Source: Terriglobia bacterium (GTDB lineage Bacteria > Acidobacteriota > Terriglobia > UBA7540). From it: 64,000 nt of DNA. The DNA lies in the NCBI GenBank assembly GCA_030041095.1, contig JASHON010000136.1, positions 1 through 64,000 on the forward strand. Reading direction: 5' to 3'. Below are positions 7,519-17,965 of the stretch, in pieces. Position 1 is the first letter of the stretch, and each line of letters opens with the position of its first letter. The position numbers and the translations under genes were made by a program. The notes below the pieces were generated by a model. It had not been told where the DNA came from and made no database searches. It saw only the letters and a program-made list of their open reading frames with translations.

Positions 7519-10500
7519 ATGAACATGCAGGATTCGCTCTTCCTCAACGCGCTGATGGAGGCAACGCCCGACCGGATCTTCATTAAAGACTGTAAGGGCT
7601 GTTTCCTCAGAATCAATCGGGCCCTTGCCTTGATGTTCGGCCTTGACGATCCCTCTCAAGCCATCGGAAAAACTGATTTCGATTTCTTTGACTCTGTGAC
7701 AGCCCGTGCGGCCTTTGAAGACGAACAGAGAATCATGCAAACGGGCAAGCTATTGATAGGAAAAGAAGAGAGAAAAACCTGGCCCAACGGCCTGGACACC
7801 TGGACTTCCGTTACGAAGGCGCCGCTTTGCAATGATACGGGCCAGATCGTGGGTACGTTCGGGATCGCTCGCGACATCACACCAGGTAAGACAGCCCAAC
7901 AGACGCTGCAAGCTGCACAGCACGAACTCGAAAGGCGGATCGAGGAGCGAACCGCTGAGCTAAAGGGTGCTAACGCTGCCCTACAAGAGGAGGTTGCGGC
8001 ACGTCGGCGCGCCGAGCAAGACTTACTTTGGGACAAAGCGCTATTGGATGCGCTGATGGATCATATTCCGGACGCGATTTACTTCAAAGACCTTGAAAGC
8101 CGGTTCGTGCGGGTCAGCCGGGGCCTGGCTGTTAAGCACGGAGTTAAGGACCCTTCAGAGGTCATCGGTAAGACGGACTTCGACTTCTTCACGGTCGAAA
8201 ACGCGCAAGAATCTTACGACGGCGAGCAGGAGATGATACGGACGGGCAAGCCGATTATTGGCCAGGTCGAGATAGAAACCTGGCCCGGCGGCCGCGTGAC
8301 CTGGGCTTCGACCACCAAGATGAGGCTTGTCGATGCCGAAGGCCACGTCATCGGCACGTTTGGAATCGGCCGCGACGTTACCGAAAGCAAGCGGGCAGAA
8401 GAAGAGCTGCGGTATCAGAAGTCACTGATGGACGCGCTCATGGATAACGTGCCCGGAGGTATCTACTTCAAGGACCTACAGGGCCGGTATCTGAGAATCA
8501 GCAGATGGTTTGCTCGGAAGTGCGGGCTCAGGGACCCGGACGAGGCGATTGGCAAAACGGATTTTGACATCTTTGGCGTCGAGCATGCCCAGGGCGCCTT
8601 CAACGACGAGCAGGAACTGATTCGAACGGGGAGACCCGTCATCAACAAAGAGGAGCGGGAAACGTTTCCCGACCGGCCCGATCGGTGGGTTTCTACTACC
8701 AAAATGCTCCTCCTTAATGCTGCAGGCGAGACGATCGGAACATTTGGAATCTCACGTGACATTACGAACCGCGTTCGCTCCGAAGAAGCCGTGCGCAAAT
8801 CCGAACAGCGCTATCGGCATCTGTTCGAGCGAAACCTTGCCGGCGTGTATCGTGCGACGCTGGAGGGAAAGTTTCTCGACTGCAACGAAGCTTGTGCGCG
8901 CATTCTGGGCTTTGATTCCCCCCAGGCGCTGATGACGGCGCCCGCCTCATCTCTTTACTTCACTGCGTCGGACCGCGAGTCCTTCCTGAACCAGATCCAG
9001 AAGACCAAAACCGTGACCAACCTTGAACGGCATCTTCGCCGTGAGGACGGCAGCGAAGCATGGGTGCTGGAAAACGCGTCGTTGTTTACCACCGATGAGA
9101 ATGGGGGCGCCGTGATTGAAGGCGTCCTGATCGACATCACGGACCGAAAGAAGATCGAGGCTGAGCTGCAACGGGCGAAAGAAGCGGCAGAGTCCGCGAA
9201 TCGGGCGAAAAGCGAGTTTTTGGCCAATATGAGCCATGAGATCCGGACGCCCATGAACGGCATCCTGGGAATGACGGATCTTGCCCTGTCTACGTCGTTG
9301 ACGGAGGAGCAGCGCGAATACCTCGAGATGGTCAAAACTTCGGCCGGCTCATTGTTAACGGTGATCAACGACGTGCTGGATTTTTCCAAAATCGAGGCGC
9401 GCAGACTCGATTTGGACCGTATCGAGTTCAAGCTTCGCGACTGCCTCGAAGAAACCATGAAAGCCCTTGGATTGCGAGCTTCGCAAAAAGGGTTGGAGCT
9501 GGTGTTTGACATGCATCCGGACGTGCCCGACGACGTGATCAACGACCCCACGCGGTTGCGTCAGATTTTCGTGAACCTGGTCAGCAACGCCATCAAATTC
9601 ACAGCCAGTGGAGAAGTCGTGGTTTCTGCCGCCTTGGATTCCCGGTCAAACGATGAATGCGTCGTGCATTTTAGTGTTTCCGACACCGGGATCGGAATTG
9701 CGCCGGAACATCAGCAAACTATCTTTGGAGCCTTTGTACAAGCGGATACGTCGATGACGCGCAAATACGGCGGCACGGGCTTAGGACTGACCATTTCGTC
9801 CCGTCTCATCCAGATGATGGGCGGGCGCCTATGGGTGGAAAGTGAATTAGGGAAAGGCAGCGTGTTCCATTTCACGGTGGTTTTTCGGATTCCGGCTCAA
9901 CCCACTGCCACCTGGACGCCAGCCGATCAAGGATTGTTGCTGGGCATGCCCGTTCTGATCGTAGACGACAACGCTACGAATCGCCGGGTGTTAGAAGAGT
10001 TGCTCAAGCGATGGGGAGCCAAGCCGTCCGTTGCCCACGATGCAGACTCTGCGCTGATCGCTTTGCGGCGGGGACGAGCGGGGAATCTGCCTTTCGAGCT
10101 CGTGTTGACTGACGCTCACATGCCGAAGACGGATGGCTTCTCGCTGGCCGAACAGATACTGAAGGGTTCCGGCCTCTTCCAGCCCACGCTGATCATGCTG
10201 ACCTCCGGCGGCCAGTGCGGCGATGCCGCACGCTGCCGGCAACTAGGCGTTGCGGCGTATCTCACGAAGCCCATTGGACAAACAGAGCTGCGCGAGACCA
10301 TCTTGCGCGTGATCAGTCACCCTCCAGTTGCCCGTCCGGACAGAGTTCTGTTCACTCGCCATACCCTGCGGCAAGCTCGATCGTCGGAACCCACTCTGCC
10401 TTCTGAACCGCAAAAGCCAGGCCTGCGAATACTCTTGGCTGAGGATAACAAGGTGAACCAGCTTCTTGCCATGCGGCTCCTTGAGAAAGAAGGGCACCAC

Positions 10501-10836
10501 ATTGAAGTGGTGGAAAACGGCCGTGAAGCGCTCGCCGCCGCTCAGAAGGCATCGTTCGACGTGATTCTGATGGACATTCAGATGCCGGAGATGGACGGTT
10601 TCGAGGCTACCGCAACATTGCGTGCGTGGGAGCGAGGGCGAGGCGCCCACGTTCCCATCATTGCCATGACGGCGCACGCGATGAAGGGTGACCGTGAGCG
10701 GTGCATCCAGGCAGGTATGGACGAGTACGTCTCGAAGCCGATTCGCGTGCCCGAGCTTCGCAAAGCACTGCAATCTGTTCAGGTCTTTTCAACTTCAGCT
10801 CCGTCAGGCGGCGAGATTGTCCCTGCCCGGCCGTAG
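7519..10836 (+). CDS. Hybrid sensor histidine kinase, four PAS domains, two receivers (BarA-type core)
   Basis: A 1105-residue soluble kinase. Order: PAS1 (about 5-120), coiled coil (125-170), PAS2 (170-290), PAS3 (295-415), PAS4 (about 425-545), HisKA with phospho-acceptor H573 in NMSHEIRTPMNGIL, HATPase_c with NLVSNAIKFT, DTGIGIAPEHQ and GTGLGLTIS, REC1 with D865 in LTDAHMPKTDG, and REC2 with D1019 in LMDIQMPEMDG. PAS1-3 share the motif GKTDFDFF or GKTDFDIF and a common length, so they arose by internal duplication. No membrane segment is visible, so the signal is probably cytoplasmic. ATG 7519 and ATG 7525 are both possible starts. The next gene, 10 nt downstream, is an HD-GYP response regulator and its likely output partner. 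Confidence 0.93.
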   Translation: MNMQDSLFLNALMEATPDRIFIKDCKGCFLRINRALALMFGLDDPSQAIGKTDFDFFDSVTARAAFEDEQRIMQTGKLLIGKEERKTWPNGLDTWTSVTKAPLCNDTGQIVGTFGIARDITPGKTAQQTLQAAQHELERRIEERTAELKGANAALQEEVAARRRAEQDLLWDKALLDALMDHIPDAIYFKDLESRFVRVSRGLAVKHGVKDPSEVIGKTDFDFFTVENAQESYDGEQEMIRTGKPIIGQVEIETWPGGRVTWASTTKMRLVDAEGHVIGTFGIGRDVTESKRAEEELRYQKSLMDALMDNVPGGIYFKDLQGRYLRISRWFARKCGLRDPDEAIGKTDFDIFGVEHAQGAFNDEQELIRTGRPVINKEERETFPDRPDRWVSTTKMLLLNAAGETIGTFGISRDITNRVRSEEAVRKSEQRYRHLFERNLAGVYRATLEGKFLDCNEACARILGFDSPQALMTAPASSLYFTASDRESFLNQIQKTKTVTNLERHLRREDGSEAWVLENASLFTTDENGGAVIEGVLIDITDRKKIEAELQRAKEAAESANRAKSEFLANMSHEIRTPMNGILGMTDLALSTSLTEEQREYLEMVKTSAGSLLTVINDVLDFSKIEARRLDLDRIEFKLRDCLEETMKALGLRASQKGLELVFDMHPDVPDDVINDPTRLRQIFVNLVSNAIKFTASGEVVVSAALDSRSNDECVVHFSVSDTGIGIAPEHQQTIFGAFVQADTSMTRKYGGTGLGLTISSRLIQMMGGRLWVESELGKGSVFHFTVVFRIPAQPTATWTPADQGLLLGMPVLIVDDNATNRRVLEELLKRWGAKPSVAHDADSALIALRRGRAGNLPFELVLTDAHMPKTDGFSLAEQILKGSGLFQPTLIMLTSGGQCGDAARCRQLGVAAYLTKPIGQTELRETILRVISHPPVARPDRVLFTRHTLRQARSSEPTLPSEPQKPGLRILLAEDNKVNQLLAMRLLEKEGHHIEVVENGREALAAAQKASFDVILMDIQMPEMDGFEATATLRAWERGRGAHVPIIAMTAHAMKGDRERCIQAGMDEYVSKPIRVPELRKALQSVQVFSTSAPSGGEIVPARP

Positions 10837-10846
10837 GCTGCGAACC

Positions 10847-11953
10847 ATGAAAAGCAAACTTCTTGCGCGAGTCCTGATTGTAGACGACGAACTTTCTGTT
10901 TGCGAGCTTTTGAGCGATAAATTAGCCGAGGAGGGCTACGACTGCCGCGCTTGTTCGAGCGGCGCGGAGGGGCTTGCTGTGCTTCGCCGCGAGGCTTTCG
11001 ACGTGATCCTTTCCGATCTTCACATGCCGCGCATGTCGGGACTGGATTTTCTGAGGGCGGCGCGTACGGAACGTCCGTCCGCCGCGTTCCTTCTGCTTAC
11101 CGGGGAACACGACGTCAACATCGGAATCGAGGCCATGCAGAACGGTGCTGCCGATTACGTCGTGAAGCCGTTCAGCACGGATTCCGTTCTTCGCAGGGTT
11201 GCGAACGCCCTGGAGAAGAAGCGACTGGAGAATCAAGTCGAGCAATACCGCCGGCGCCTCGAGGATATGGTGGACGAACGGACTCGCCAATTGCAACGCG
11301 CGCTGGCGCAGGTGGAGGAAACGTACGACCAGACTCTCGAAGCGCTGGGCGCGGCGCTCGACTTGCGGGACGGCTCGACCGCCGGCCACAGCGCTCGCGT
11401 CACCCGGTATGCCACAATGCTGGCCCGGGCCATGGGTTGCCCGCCAGCTTTGTTGCGCGAGCTGACCCGTGGCGCTTATCTTCACGATATCGGAAAAATA
11501 GCCATCCCTGATGCGATCCTGCTCAAGGATTCATGCCTGACGCCGCAGGAATTCGCGACTATGAAGACCCACTCCTCCATCGGATATGAATTAGTCCGGC
11601 GCATCAACTTTCTCGCGTCTGCTGCCGAGATCGTCTTGACCCATCAGGAACGTTATGATGGCAGCGGCTATCCTCTCGGGCTACAGGGAGATCAAATTCC
11701 CTTCGGAGCGCGCATCTTTTCGGTAGCGGACACGCTGGATGCCATGACTTCCGACCGGCCGTACCGCAGGGCATTGCCGCTCGATGACGCCGTGCACGAG
11801 ATCCGGCTGGAAGCCGGCCGGCAGTTCGATCCGGAAGTCGTTATCGCTTTTCTCGCCATTCCTGAGAACCTATGGCTGGAAGCGCGAGAGGCGAATGCCG
11901 GCTGGCTGCAGTCTGATGACGTGGCCCTTGGTTCACCGAAGAGTGTGAACTAG
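10847..11953 (+). CDS. Response regulator with HD-GYP domain (probable c-di-GMP phosphodiesterase)
   Basis: This 368-residue protein has a receiver domain (residues about 7-125, phospho-acceptor D57 in LSDLHMPRMSG, conserved Lys in VVKPF), a coiled-coil linker, and a C-terminal HD-GYP domain. The HD-GYP domain shows HSARVTRYA, YLHDIGKIAIPD, LTHQERYDGSGYPLGL and SVADTLDAMTSDRPYR, including the HD and GYP triads. Enzymes of this class hydrolyse cyclic di-GMP. The ATG at 10847 lies 10 nt after the kinase stop, so the two form an operon; an upstream in-frame extension would overlap the kinase and is rejected. Phosphorylation by the preceding hybrid kinase is inferred from gene order. Confidence 0.93.
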   Translation: MKSKLLARVLIVDDELSVCELLSDKLAEEGYDCRACSSGAEGLAVLRREAFDVILSDLHMPRMSGLDFLRAARTERPSAAFLLLTGEHDVNIGIEAMQNGAADYVVKPFSTDSVLRRVANALEKKRLENQVEQYRRRLEDMVDERTRQLQRALAQVEETYDQTLEALGAALDLRDGSTAGHSARVTRYATMLARAMGCPPALLRELTRGAYLHDIGKIAIPDAILLKDSCLTPQEFATMKTHSSIGYELVRRINFLASAAEIVLTHQERYDGSGYPLGLQGDQIPFGARIFSVADTLDAMTSDRPYRRALPLDDAVHEIRLEAGRQFDPEVVIAFLAIPENLWLEAREANAGWLQSDDVALGSPKSVN

Positions 11954-12126
11954 GCGATTCACCCGAGCGGGAGGTTTCCGGCCACTCCTTCAACCTTCAG
12001 TCCCAGGCGCTTTCAGCCACCGCCAAGACCTTCAAATAACCCCCCGCGAGATATGCGGTTTCTTGTGTTTTACTTGGACATCCTGGCGCGGACGGCCCGT
12101 TCCTGCAGAAACTCACGGTACCCTGG

Positions 12127-13044
12127 CTACGCGCTTAGTCCAGCGCGCACTTTTCGCAGCACTCCGGCAATTCTGCTGCGTACGCCTTCGTTAACAGGCG
12201 CAAGCGGACGACGCGGATAACCGCCGCAATAGCCGGACAATTCCATCGCGGCCTTCACCCCGGGAATACCATAAGGCATGGTGATTCTCTCGAACAACAA
12301 CCTCAGCCTCCGGTGCAGGTTCTCCACGGTTTTTTCGTCGCCCACTCGAAATGCCTCATAGATAGCCAGGCAGATTTGCGGCTCGAAGTTTGCCTGCGAG
12401 AGAATAGCCCCCGTTGCGCCCGCTTGAAGTGCGGAGGGGACGAGCAGCGCTGAGCCGGTCAGCAATCGAAAACCTTTGCGTGCCTTTCCGAGAATGGAAC
12501 GATCGAACTCAAGGTTGCCAGAGCTCTCTTTCATCCCGGGAATATTGGGATGCCGCGAAAGTGTGGCAAGCATTCGAACGTCCATCGGGAATCCAGTGCA
12601 TTGGGGAATGGAATAGATGAGGAGGGGCAGGCGAAGGCCGTCCGCAACTTCCCGGAAGTGAGCTTCGAGCACGGGCGGCCGCATGGCTGCCTTGAGGTAA
12701 GCCGGGGGAAGAACTACCACGGCATCCGCACCGCGCGCGATGGCTTCGCGGCTTAGCCGAAGAGTATGACCTGTACCTTCCAGGCCGGTACCTACCAGAA
12801 TCAGTTGCGGTGGCTTGATGATGGGACGGCACAAGTCGACCAAGCGCAGCCGCTCCTCGGGCGCCAGATAAGCTGCCTCGCCGGTCGTTCCGGAAACCAA
12901 AATGCCTGAGAGTCCACTGGACGCGTACCGCCGGGTGTTCTCTCGAAACCCTCCTTCGTCAATTCGGCCAAGGCGGTCGAAGGGAGTGACAACTGGGGAA
13001 AAGATCCCCTGCAAGCGCTCGATAATTTGGCTTCGTGTCATCAT
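12127..13044 (-). CDS. DapA/NanA-family lyase (dihydrodipicolinate synthase-like)
   Basis: A 305-residue class I aldolase. It shows GTTGEAAYL (carboxylate-binding loop), LLIYSIPQCTG (conserved Tyr in place of YNxP) and the Schiff-base Lys in GMKESSGN. It has the (beta/alpha)8 length typical of the family. Start is one of two adjacent ATGs at 13044/13041, 38 nt after carB. The family includes DapA, N-acetylneuraminate lyase, KDG aldolase and 4-hydroxy-2-oxoglutarate aldolase; the substrate cannot be fixed from these motifs. It ends the minus-strand run that begins with hrcA. A true DapA role would join lysine and cell-wall precursor synthesis to that operon, but this is not shown. Confidence 0.85.
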   Translation of the reverse strand: MMTRSQIIERLQGIFSPVVTPFDRLGRIDEGGFRENTRRYASSGLSGILVSGTTGEAAYLAPEERLRLVDLCRPIIKPPQLILVGTGLEGTGHTLRLSREAIARGADAVVVLPPAYLKAAMRPPVLEAHFREVADGLRLPLLIYSIPQCTGFPMDVRMLATLSRHPNIPGMKESSGNLEFDRSILGKARKGFRLLTGSALLVPSALQAGATGAILSQANFEPQICLAIYEAFRVGDEKTVENLHRRLRLLFERITMPYGIPGVKAAMELSGYCGGYPRRPLAPVNEGVRSRIAGVLRKVRAGLSA

Positions 13045-13082
13045 GAGACCGGCTGATAGCGAGTGGTTGGGAGCGGCCACCC

Positions 13083-16000
13083 TCAGGCTGACATTGCTCC
13101 TTTGGTTAGAAGCTGGAGGCTGAAAACCTTGAGATCCTTTCCCTGCTGTGCACGGATTCCGTTTACCACGGCCGCAGCCGCCGAAAGGGTCGTGATGCAC
13201 GGAACTCCGTGTTGGATCGCCGCGCGCCGGATGGCCTTCTCGTCGAAGCGTGAGGGTCCGCCGAGCGGCGTGTTCACAATTAATTGCAACTGCGCACTCT
13301 TGATCAAATCGACCACGTTGGGCCTTCCCTCATTCACCTTGAATACTCGTTTCACGGGTAAGCCCGCCGTTTGAAGTGATCGCGCGGTGCCTCGAGTCGC
13401 GATCAACTTGAAACCGAGGGAATGAAGCTGTCGCGCGACTTCTACGGCATGAGGTTTGTCATGGTTATTGACGGAGAGGAAGACTTGGCCGGCGTGCGGA
13501 ATGCGTTGGCTGGCGCCGAGCTGAGCCTTGGCAAACGCCAGCCCAAAGGTGTCCGCCACGCCCATCACTTCGCCCGTCGACTTCATTTCCGGACCGAGAA
13601 TGGTATCCACTCCCGGAAATTTCTGGAAAGGGAAAACGGGCGACTTGACGAAGAAGTGGAGCAAAGGCAACTCGTCCGGCAGATGAAAATCCTCAAGCTT
13701 TTCGCCCACCATCAGCCGCGCGGCAATCTTGGCGAGCGGCACTCCTGTGGCCTTGCTCACGTACGGTATGGTGCGCGAGGCGCGCGGGTTAACTTCCAGC
13801 ACGTAGACTTTTCCATTCTGGATGGCGTACTGCACGTTCATCAAGCCAATGACGTTCAGAGCGTGTGCGAGTTGCACCGTAATGTCCTTCAACGCCTGGC
13901 GCGCCGGCTGGGGAATTTGCACTGAAGGGAGAACGCAAGAGCTGTCACCCGAATGGATGCCGGCCTCTTCAATGTGCTCCATAACGCCCGCAATCACGAC
14001 GCGGCGCCCATCTGCCAGTGCGTCCACGTCCACTTCAGTCGCACTCTCGAGGAAGCGATCCACCAGGATAGGAAAGGCGCGTTGCAGCACCTCGGCGCGC
14101 GCCACATAATCGACCAGCGTGCGCTCGTCAAAGGCGATAACCATAGCACGGCCGCCCAATACGTAGGAAGGCCGCACGAGCACGGGATAGCCGATGCGCT
14201 GCGCGATGTGAACCGCTTCCTCCACATTCATGGCTGCGCCATTTTCGGGATGCGGAATCTCCAGTTCGGCGAGAAGCGTTCCAAAACGCTTTCGATCCTC
14301 GGCCAGCTCGATGGATTCCGGCGACGTGCCGATAATCGTGAGTCCGGCTTCCTTCAGTTCCCGCGCCAGGTTGAGCGGTGTCTGCCCGCCAAACTGCACG
14401 ATGGTCCCCGACGGCTTCTCTTTGTCGGCAATCGCCATGACGTCTTCGAAAGTGAGTGGCTCGAAATAGAGCCGGTCGGCCGTGTCGTAATCCGTGGAGA
14501 CGGTTTCCGGGTTGCAATTCACCATGATCGTCTCGTACCCGGCATCTTTCAGCGCGAACGCAGCGTGGCAACAGCAGTAGTCAAACTCGATCCCCTGCCC
14601 AATGCGATTGGGCCCGCTGCCCAGGATCATCACCTTCTTGCGGTCCGTCGGTGCGGCTTCATCTTCAGCTTCGTAGGTGGAATAGAGATAAGGCGTATAA
14701 GATTCGAACTCCGCGGCGCAAGTGTCAACGCGCTTATAGACTGGGTGGACGCCCAACTGCAGACGCCGGCTTCGGATCCGGGCGGCAGAGGAATGCCAGA
14801 GCTCCGCCAGGTCGGCATCGGAAAGGCCAAGTCGCTTGGCCTCGAGGTAGGCCGGCTGTGGCGCCGTTTCCACATCGAAACGCCCGAGCTCTTTCTGCAT
14901 TTCAACGATCTGCTGGATCTGGTTCAGGAACCATGGATCGATCCGCGTCATTTCCGCCACTTGCTCGACGCATTGTCCTGCGCGGAAGGCATAGAGGAGG
15001 TCCCAAAGCCGGTCGGGATGCGCCTGGCCCAGGCGGTGCGTCAGTTCCTCCGCGTCAGCGGGCGGCGGAGGATTCTTGCGGCCCGTCTCGAGCGACCGAA
15101 TGCCCTTCATCAGCGCTTCCTTGAACGTTCGTCCGATGGCCATTGCTTCGCCGACAGATTTCATCTGCGTACCGAGCGTGTGATCCGCATCTTCGAATTT
15201 CTCTTTGGCCCACTTGGGAATTTTGACGACCACGTAATCAAGGGTTGGCTCAAAGCAGGAGGGTGTCTTGAGGGTGATGTCGTTCGGGATCTCGTCCAAC
15301 CGGTAACCGACGGCCAGACGCGCCGCGATCTTGGCGATGGGAAATCCGGTGGCCTTCGACGCGAGCGCGGAGCTGCGCGAAACGCGGGGGTTCATCTCGA
15401 TGACCAGCATACGGCCCGATTGCGGCTCGACGGCAAATTGAATGTTTGAGCCGCCCGTTTCCACTCCAACCACGCGGATCACCTTGAACGCCGCGTCGCG
15501 CATTTGCTGATATTCCTTATCCGTCAGAGTCTGAGCGGGCGCAACGGTAATGGAATCGCCCGTGTGCACTCCCATGGGATCAACGTTTTCGATAGAACAG
15601 ACCACGACGGCATTGTCGGCGCGGTCCCGCATCATCTCCAGCTCGAACTCCTTCCAGCCGAGCACAGACTCTTCCACCAGCACTTCATGCACCGGGCTGA
15701 TTTCAATTCCGAATTCGACAGATTCCCGAAACTCTTCACGGTTGAAGGCGATAGCGGAGCCCGTGCCGCCCAGCGTGAACGAAGGGCGAATGATCGCCGG
15801 AAAGCCGATGCCATCCACAGCGGCGAGCGCAGCTTCGACATTGTTCACCAGCACGCTGTGCGGGACTTCGAGGCCGGCTTTGTGCATCGCGTCCTTGAAC
15901 CAGAGGCGGTCTTCCGCCATCTTGATGGCGTTGAGCGACGCGCCGATGAGCTGGACGTTCAGCTTTTCGAGGATGCCCCGCTCGGAGAGCTCGACGGCAA

Positions 16001-16292
16001 GGTTGAGCGCGGTTTGGCCACCCACGGTGGGCAGCAATGCGTCGGGTTTTTCTTCCCTGATGATAGCTTCCAGGTATTCCGCCACGAGCGGCTCGATGTA
16101 AGTGCGGTCGGCAAGCTCCGGATCGGTCATGATCGTGGCGGGATTGGAATTCACCAGCACCACCTCGTAGCCGTCCGCGCGCAATGCCTTGCAGGCCTGG
16201 CTGCCGGAGTAATCGAATTCACACGCCTGGCCAATGACGATGGGCCCCGAACCGATGATCAGAATTTTGTGAATGTCAGTGCGCTTGGGCAA
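13083..16292 (-). CDS. carB: Carbamoyl-phosphate synthase large subunit
   Basis: A 1069-residue enzyme that makes carbamoyl phosphate from bicarbonate, ATP and ammonia for arginine and pyrimidine synthesis. The N-terminus ([23 protein letters not shown]) and the duplicated ATP-grasp halves (second half from about 555: [20 protein letters not shown]) are diagnostic. [12 protein letters not shown] and [12 protein letters not shown] mark the two ATP sites. The C-terminal 130 residues form the allosteric MGS-like domain. It overlaps the end of carA by 17 nt, implying translational coupling. It is full length. Confidence 0.98.
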   Translation of the reverse strand: MPKRTDIHKILIIGSGPIVIGQACEFDYSGSQACKALRADGYEVVLVNSNPATIMTDPELADRTYIEPLVAEYLEAIIREEKPDALLPTVGGQTALNLAVELSERGILEKLNVQLIGASLNAIKMAEDRLWFKDAMHKAGLEVPHSVLVNNVEAALAAVDGIGFPAIIRPSFTLGGTGSAIAFNREEFRESVEFGIEISPVHEVLVEESVLGWKEFELEMMRDRADNAVVVCSIENVDPMGVHTGDSITVAPAQTLTDKEYQQMRDAAFKVIRVVGVETGGSNIQFAVEPQSGRMLVIEMNPRVSRSSALASKATGFPIAKIAARLAVGYRLDEIPNDITLKTPSCFEPTLDYVVVKIPKWAKEKFEDADHTLGTQMKSVGEAMAIGRTFKEALMKGIRSLETGRKNPPPPADAEELTHRLGQAHPDRLWDLLYAFRAGQCVEQVAEMTRIDPWFLNQIQQIVEMQKELGRFDVETAPQPAYLEAKRLGLSDADLAELWHSSAARIRSRRLQLGVHPVYKRVDTCAAEFESYTPYLYSTYEAEDEAAPTDRKKVMILGSGPNRIGQGIEFDYCCCHAAFALKDAGYETIMVNCNPETVSTDYDTADRLYFEPLTFEDVMAIADKEKPSGTIVQFGGQTPLNLARELKEAGLTIIGTSPESIELAEDRKRFGTLLAELEIPHPENGAAMNVEEAVHIAQRIGYPVLVRPSYVLGGRAMVIAFDERTLVDYVARAEVLQRAFPILVDRFLESATEVDVDALADGRRVVIAGVMEHIEEAGIHSGDSSCVLPSVQIPQPARQALKDITVQLAHALNVIGLMNVQYAIQNGKVYVLEVNPRASRTIPYVSKATGVPLAKIAARLMVGEKLEDFHLPDELPLLHFFVKSPVFPFQKFPGVDTILGPEMKSTGEVMGVADTFGLAFAKAQLGASQRIPHAGQVFLSVNNHDKPHAVEVARQLHSLGFKLIATRGTARSLQTAGLPVKRVFKVNEGRPNVVDLIKSAQLQLIVNTPLGGPSRFDEKAIRRAAIQHGVPCITTLSAAAAVVNGIRAQQGKDLKVFSLQLLTKGAMSA

Positions 16293-17406
16293 AGTTCTCC
16301 ATCATCTTGACGAAATTTCCGAACAAATAGCGTGAGTCGTGCGGGCCGGGCGAGGCTTCAGGGTGGTATTGGACGCTGAAAAGTGGAAGCGACCGATGCC
16401 GCAATCCTTCAAGCGTCTGGTCGTTCAGGTTCATATGAGTCAGCGCCACTTCACTGGCCTTCAGGCTGTCCGGATCAACAGCAAAGCCGTGATTCTGCGC
16501 CGTGATTTCCACTTTTTGGGTTTCGAGGTTAAGGACCGGATGGTTCCCGCCATGATGGCCGAAACGGAGCTTATAGGTCTTGCCGCCGAGAGCGAGGCCA
16601 ATAATCTGATGGCCCAGGCAAATGCCAAATACGGGCACACGACCGAGTAATTCGCGGACGCAGACCGCGGCGTATTGAAGCGGTTCGGGATCACCAGGAC
16701 CGTTTGATAGAAAAACTCCGTCTGGCTTAAGGTCCAGGGCGTCCTGGGCCGGCGTACCGGCTGGAACCACGGTCACGCGGCAGCCTGAATCCACGAGCTG
16801 GCGGAGAATATTCTGCTTGATGCCGTAATCGTACGCCACCACGTGAAATCGGGTCGCAGGCGTGGAGGCAGGCGTGCCATCAAGGCTCTTTGACGGCTCA
16901 GTCCAGGAATAGCGGCACGGCGCGGTCACGCGGCTGGCGAGATCGAGTCCAACCATGCTGGGAGCTGACTGTGCTTCAGCAACCAGGCGCGCCTCATCCA
17001 GACCAACAGACGAAAGTGCGCCTCGCATCGCGCCGTGCTGCCGCAGCCTCCGCACGAGCGCGCGTGTATCGATTTCCGAAATCGCCGGAATTCCGAACTG
17101 CTCGAGAAACTCCGGCGCGTCTTCCGCCGAGCGCCAATTGCTTGCCATCGCGCTCATTTCCCGCACGACGAGTCCCTCCGCGTGAGGCCGCGCGGATTCA
17201 CTGTCTGACGGATTTGTCCCGTAATTGCCGATGTGCGGATAAGTGAGAACGACGATCTGCCCCGCGTAGGAGGGATCGGTGAGGATTTCCTGATAACCCG
17301 AGAGCGAGGTATTAAAAACAACTTCACCCACGCGCGTGGCCCGTGCGCCATGGGCACGCCCGTGAAAAACCGTGCCGTCTTCCAAGGCAAGGATTGCCTC
17401 GATCAA
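16276..17406 (-). CDS. carA: Carbamoyl-phosphate synthase small subunit (glutaminase)
   Basis: A 376-residue glutamine amidotransferase subunit. The N-terminal domain starts [18 protein letters not shown]. The class I GATase triad is visible: Cys in [17 protein letters not shown], and His/Glu in [11 protein letters not shown]. The TTG at 17406 is preferred: GAGGAG lies 3 nt upstream and the gene then begins 8 nt after the lepB stop. A distant ATG at 17532 would overlap lepB by 119 nt. The short SD spacing leaves the exact start uncertain; another TTG at 17385 is possible. It supplies ammonia to CarB. Confidence 0.95.
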   Translation of the reverse strand: MIEAILALEDGTVFHGRAHGARATRVGEVVFNTSLSGYQEILTDPSYAGQIVVLTYPHIGNYGTNPSDSESARPHAEGLVVREMSAMASNWRSAEDAPEFLEQFGIPAISEIDTRALVRRLRQHGAMRGALSSVGLDEARLVAEAQSAPSMVGLDLASRVTAPCRYSWTEPSKSLDGTPASTPATRFHVVAYDYGIKQNILRQLVDSGCRVTVVPAGTPAQDALDLKPDGVFLSNGPGDPEPLQYAAVCVRELLGRVPVFGICLGHQIIGLALGGKTYKLRFGHHGGNHPVLNLETQKVEITAQNHGFAVDPDSLKASEVALTHMNLNDQTLEGLRHRSLPLFSVQYHPEASPGPHDSRYLFGNFVKMMENFAQAH

Positions 17407-17413
17407 TCGCTCC

Positions 17414-17965
17414 TCAATTGAGAACGCCCATTTCTCTGAGCGGCCAGTAAACAAAAACAGCTTTTCCGTAAATATCGCGCCGGGGAACCGTTCCCCACAC
17501 GCGGCTATCGTTGGAATCGTCGCGGTGGTCACCGAGGACGAAATAATGATTCGCCGAGACGTAGACGAGCGGAGAGTTCTCGTGGTCCAGATATTCCTCG
17601 GGAATGAAAGGTTCCTTGAGCGGCTTCCCGTTAATGAAAACCACTCCGTCCTGAATGCTCACCCATTCGCCAGGCAGGCCCACGACACGCTTAATATAGG
17701 ACCTCGAAGGGTCCAGAGGATAACGGAAAACCACAATATCGAAACGATGGATCGGCTCAAATCTGTAAACCAGCTTGTTGATGAAGATGCGCTCGTGATT
17801 GTAAAGCTCGGGCATCATGCTTGTCCCTTCCACCTGCACGGGCTGATAAAGGAATACGATCACGACGAACGCAAGGAGCAGAGAAAGAATCAAATCACGC
17901 AGCCAGAACCGGCCGAAGAAAGGTTCCGAGCGATCTGCGGATTGTTTCGTTCCGCTCATGGCCAT
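17414..17965 (-). CDS. lepB: Signal peptidase I
   Basis: A 183-residue inner-membrane serine protease that removes signal peptides from secreted proteins. One N-terminal membrane helix (about residues 22-42) precedes the catalytic dyad: S49 in EGTSMMPEL and K92 in [11 protein letters not shown]. Box E is [14 protein letters not shown]. The ATG at 17965 overlaps the dnaJ TAA stop by one base (TAATG), so translation is probably coupled. A second in-frame ATG lies at 17959. The position between a chaperone operon and carAB is unusual but all spacing is tight. Confidence 0.96.
   Translation of the reverse strand: MAMSGTKQSADRSEPFFGRFWLRDLILSLLLAFVVIVFLYQPVQVEGTSMMPELYNHERIFINKLVYRFEPIHRFDIVVFRYPLDPSRSYIKRVVGLPGEWVSIQDGVVFINGKPLKEPFIPEEYLDHENSPLVYVSANHYFVLGDHRDDSNDSRVWGTVPRRDIYGKAVFVYWPLREMGVLN

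Noticed and set aside
13953-15449. Long plus-strand open frame of about 498 codons
   Set aside because: It lies entirely antisense to carB, whose product is full length and highly conserved; the frame has no recognisable domain and arises from the high G+C codon bias.
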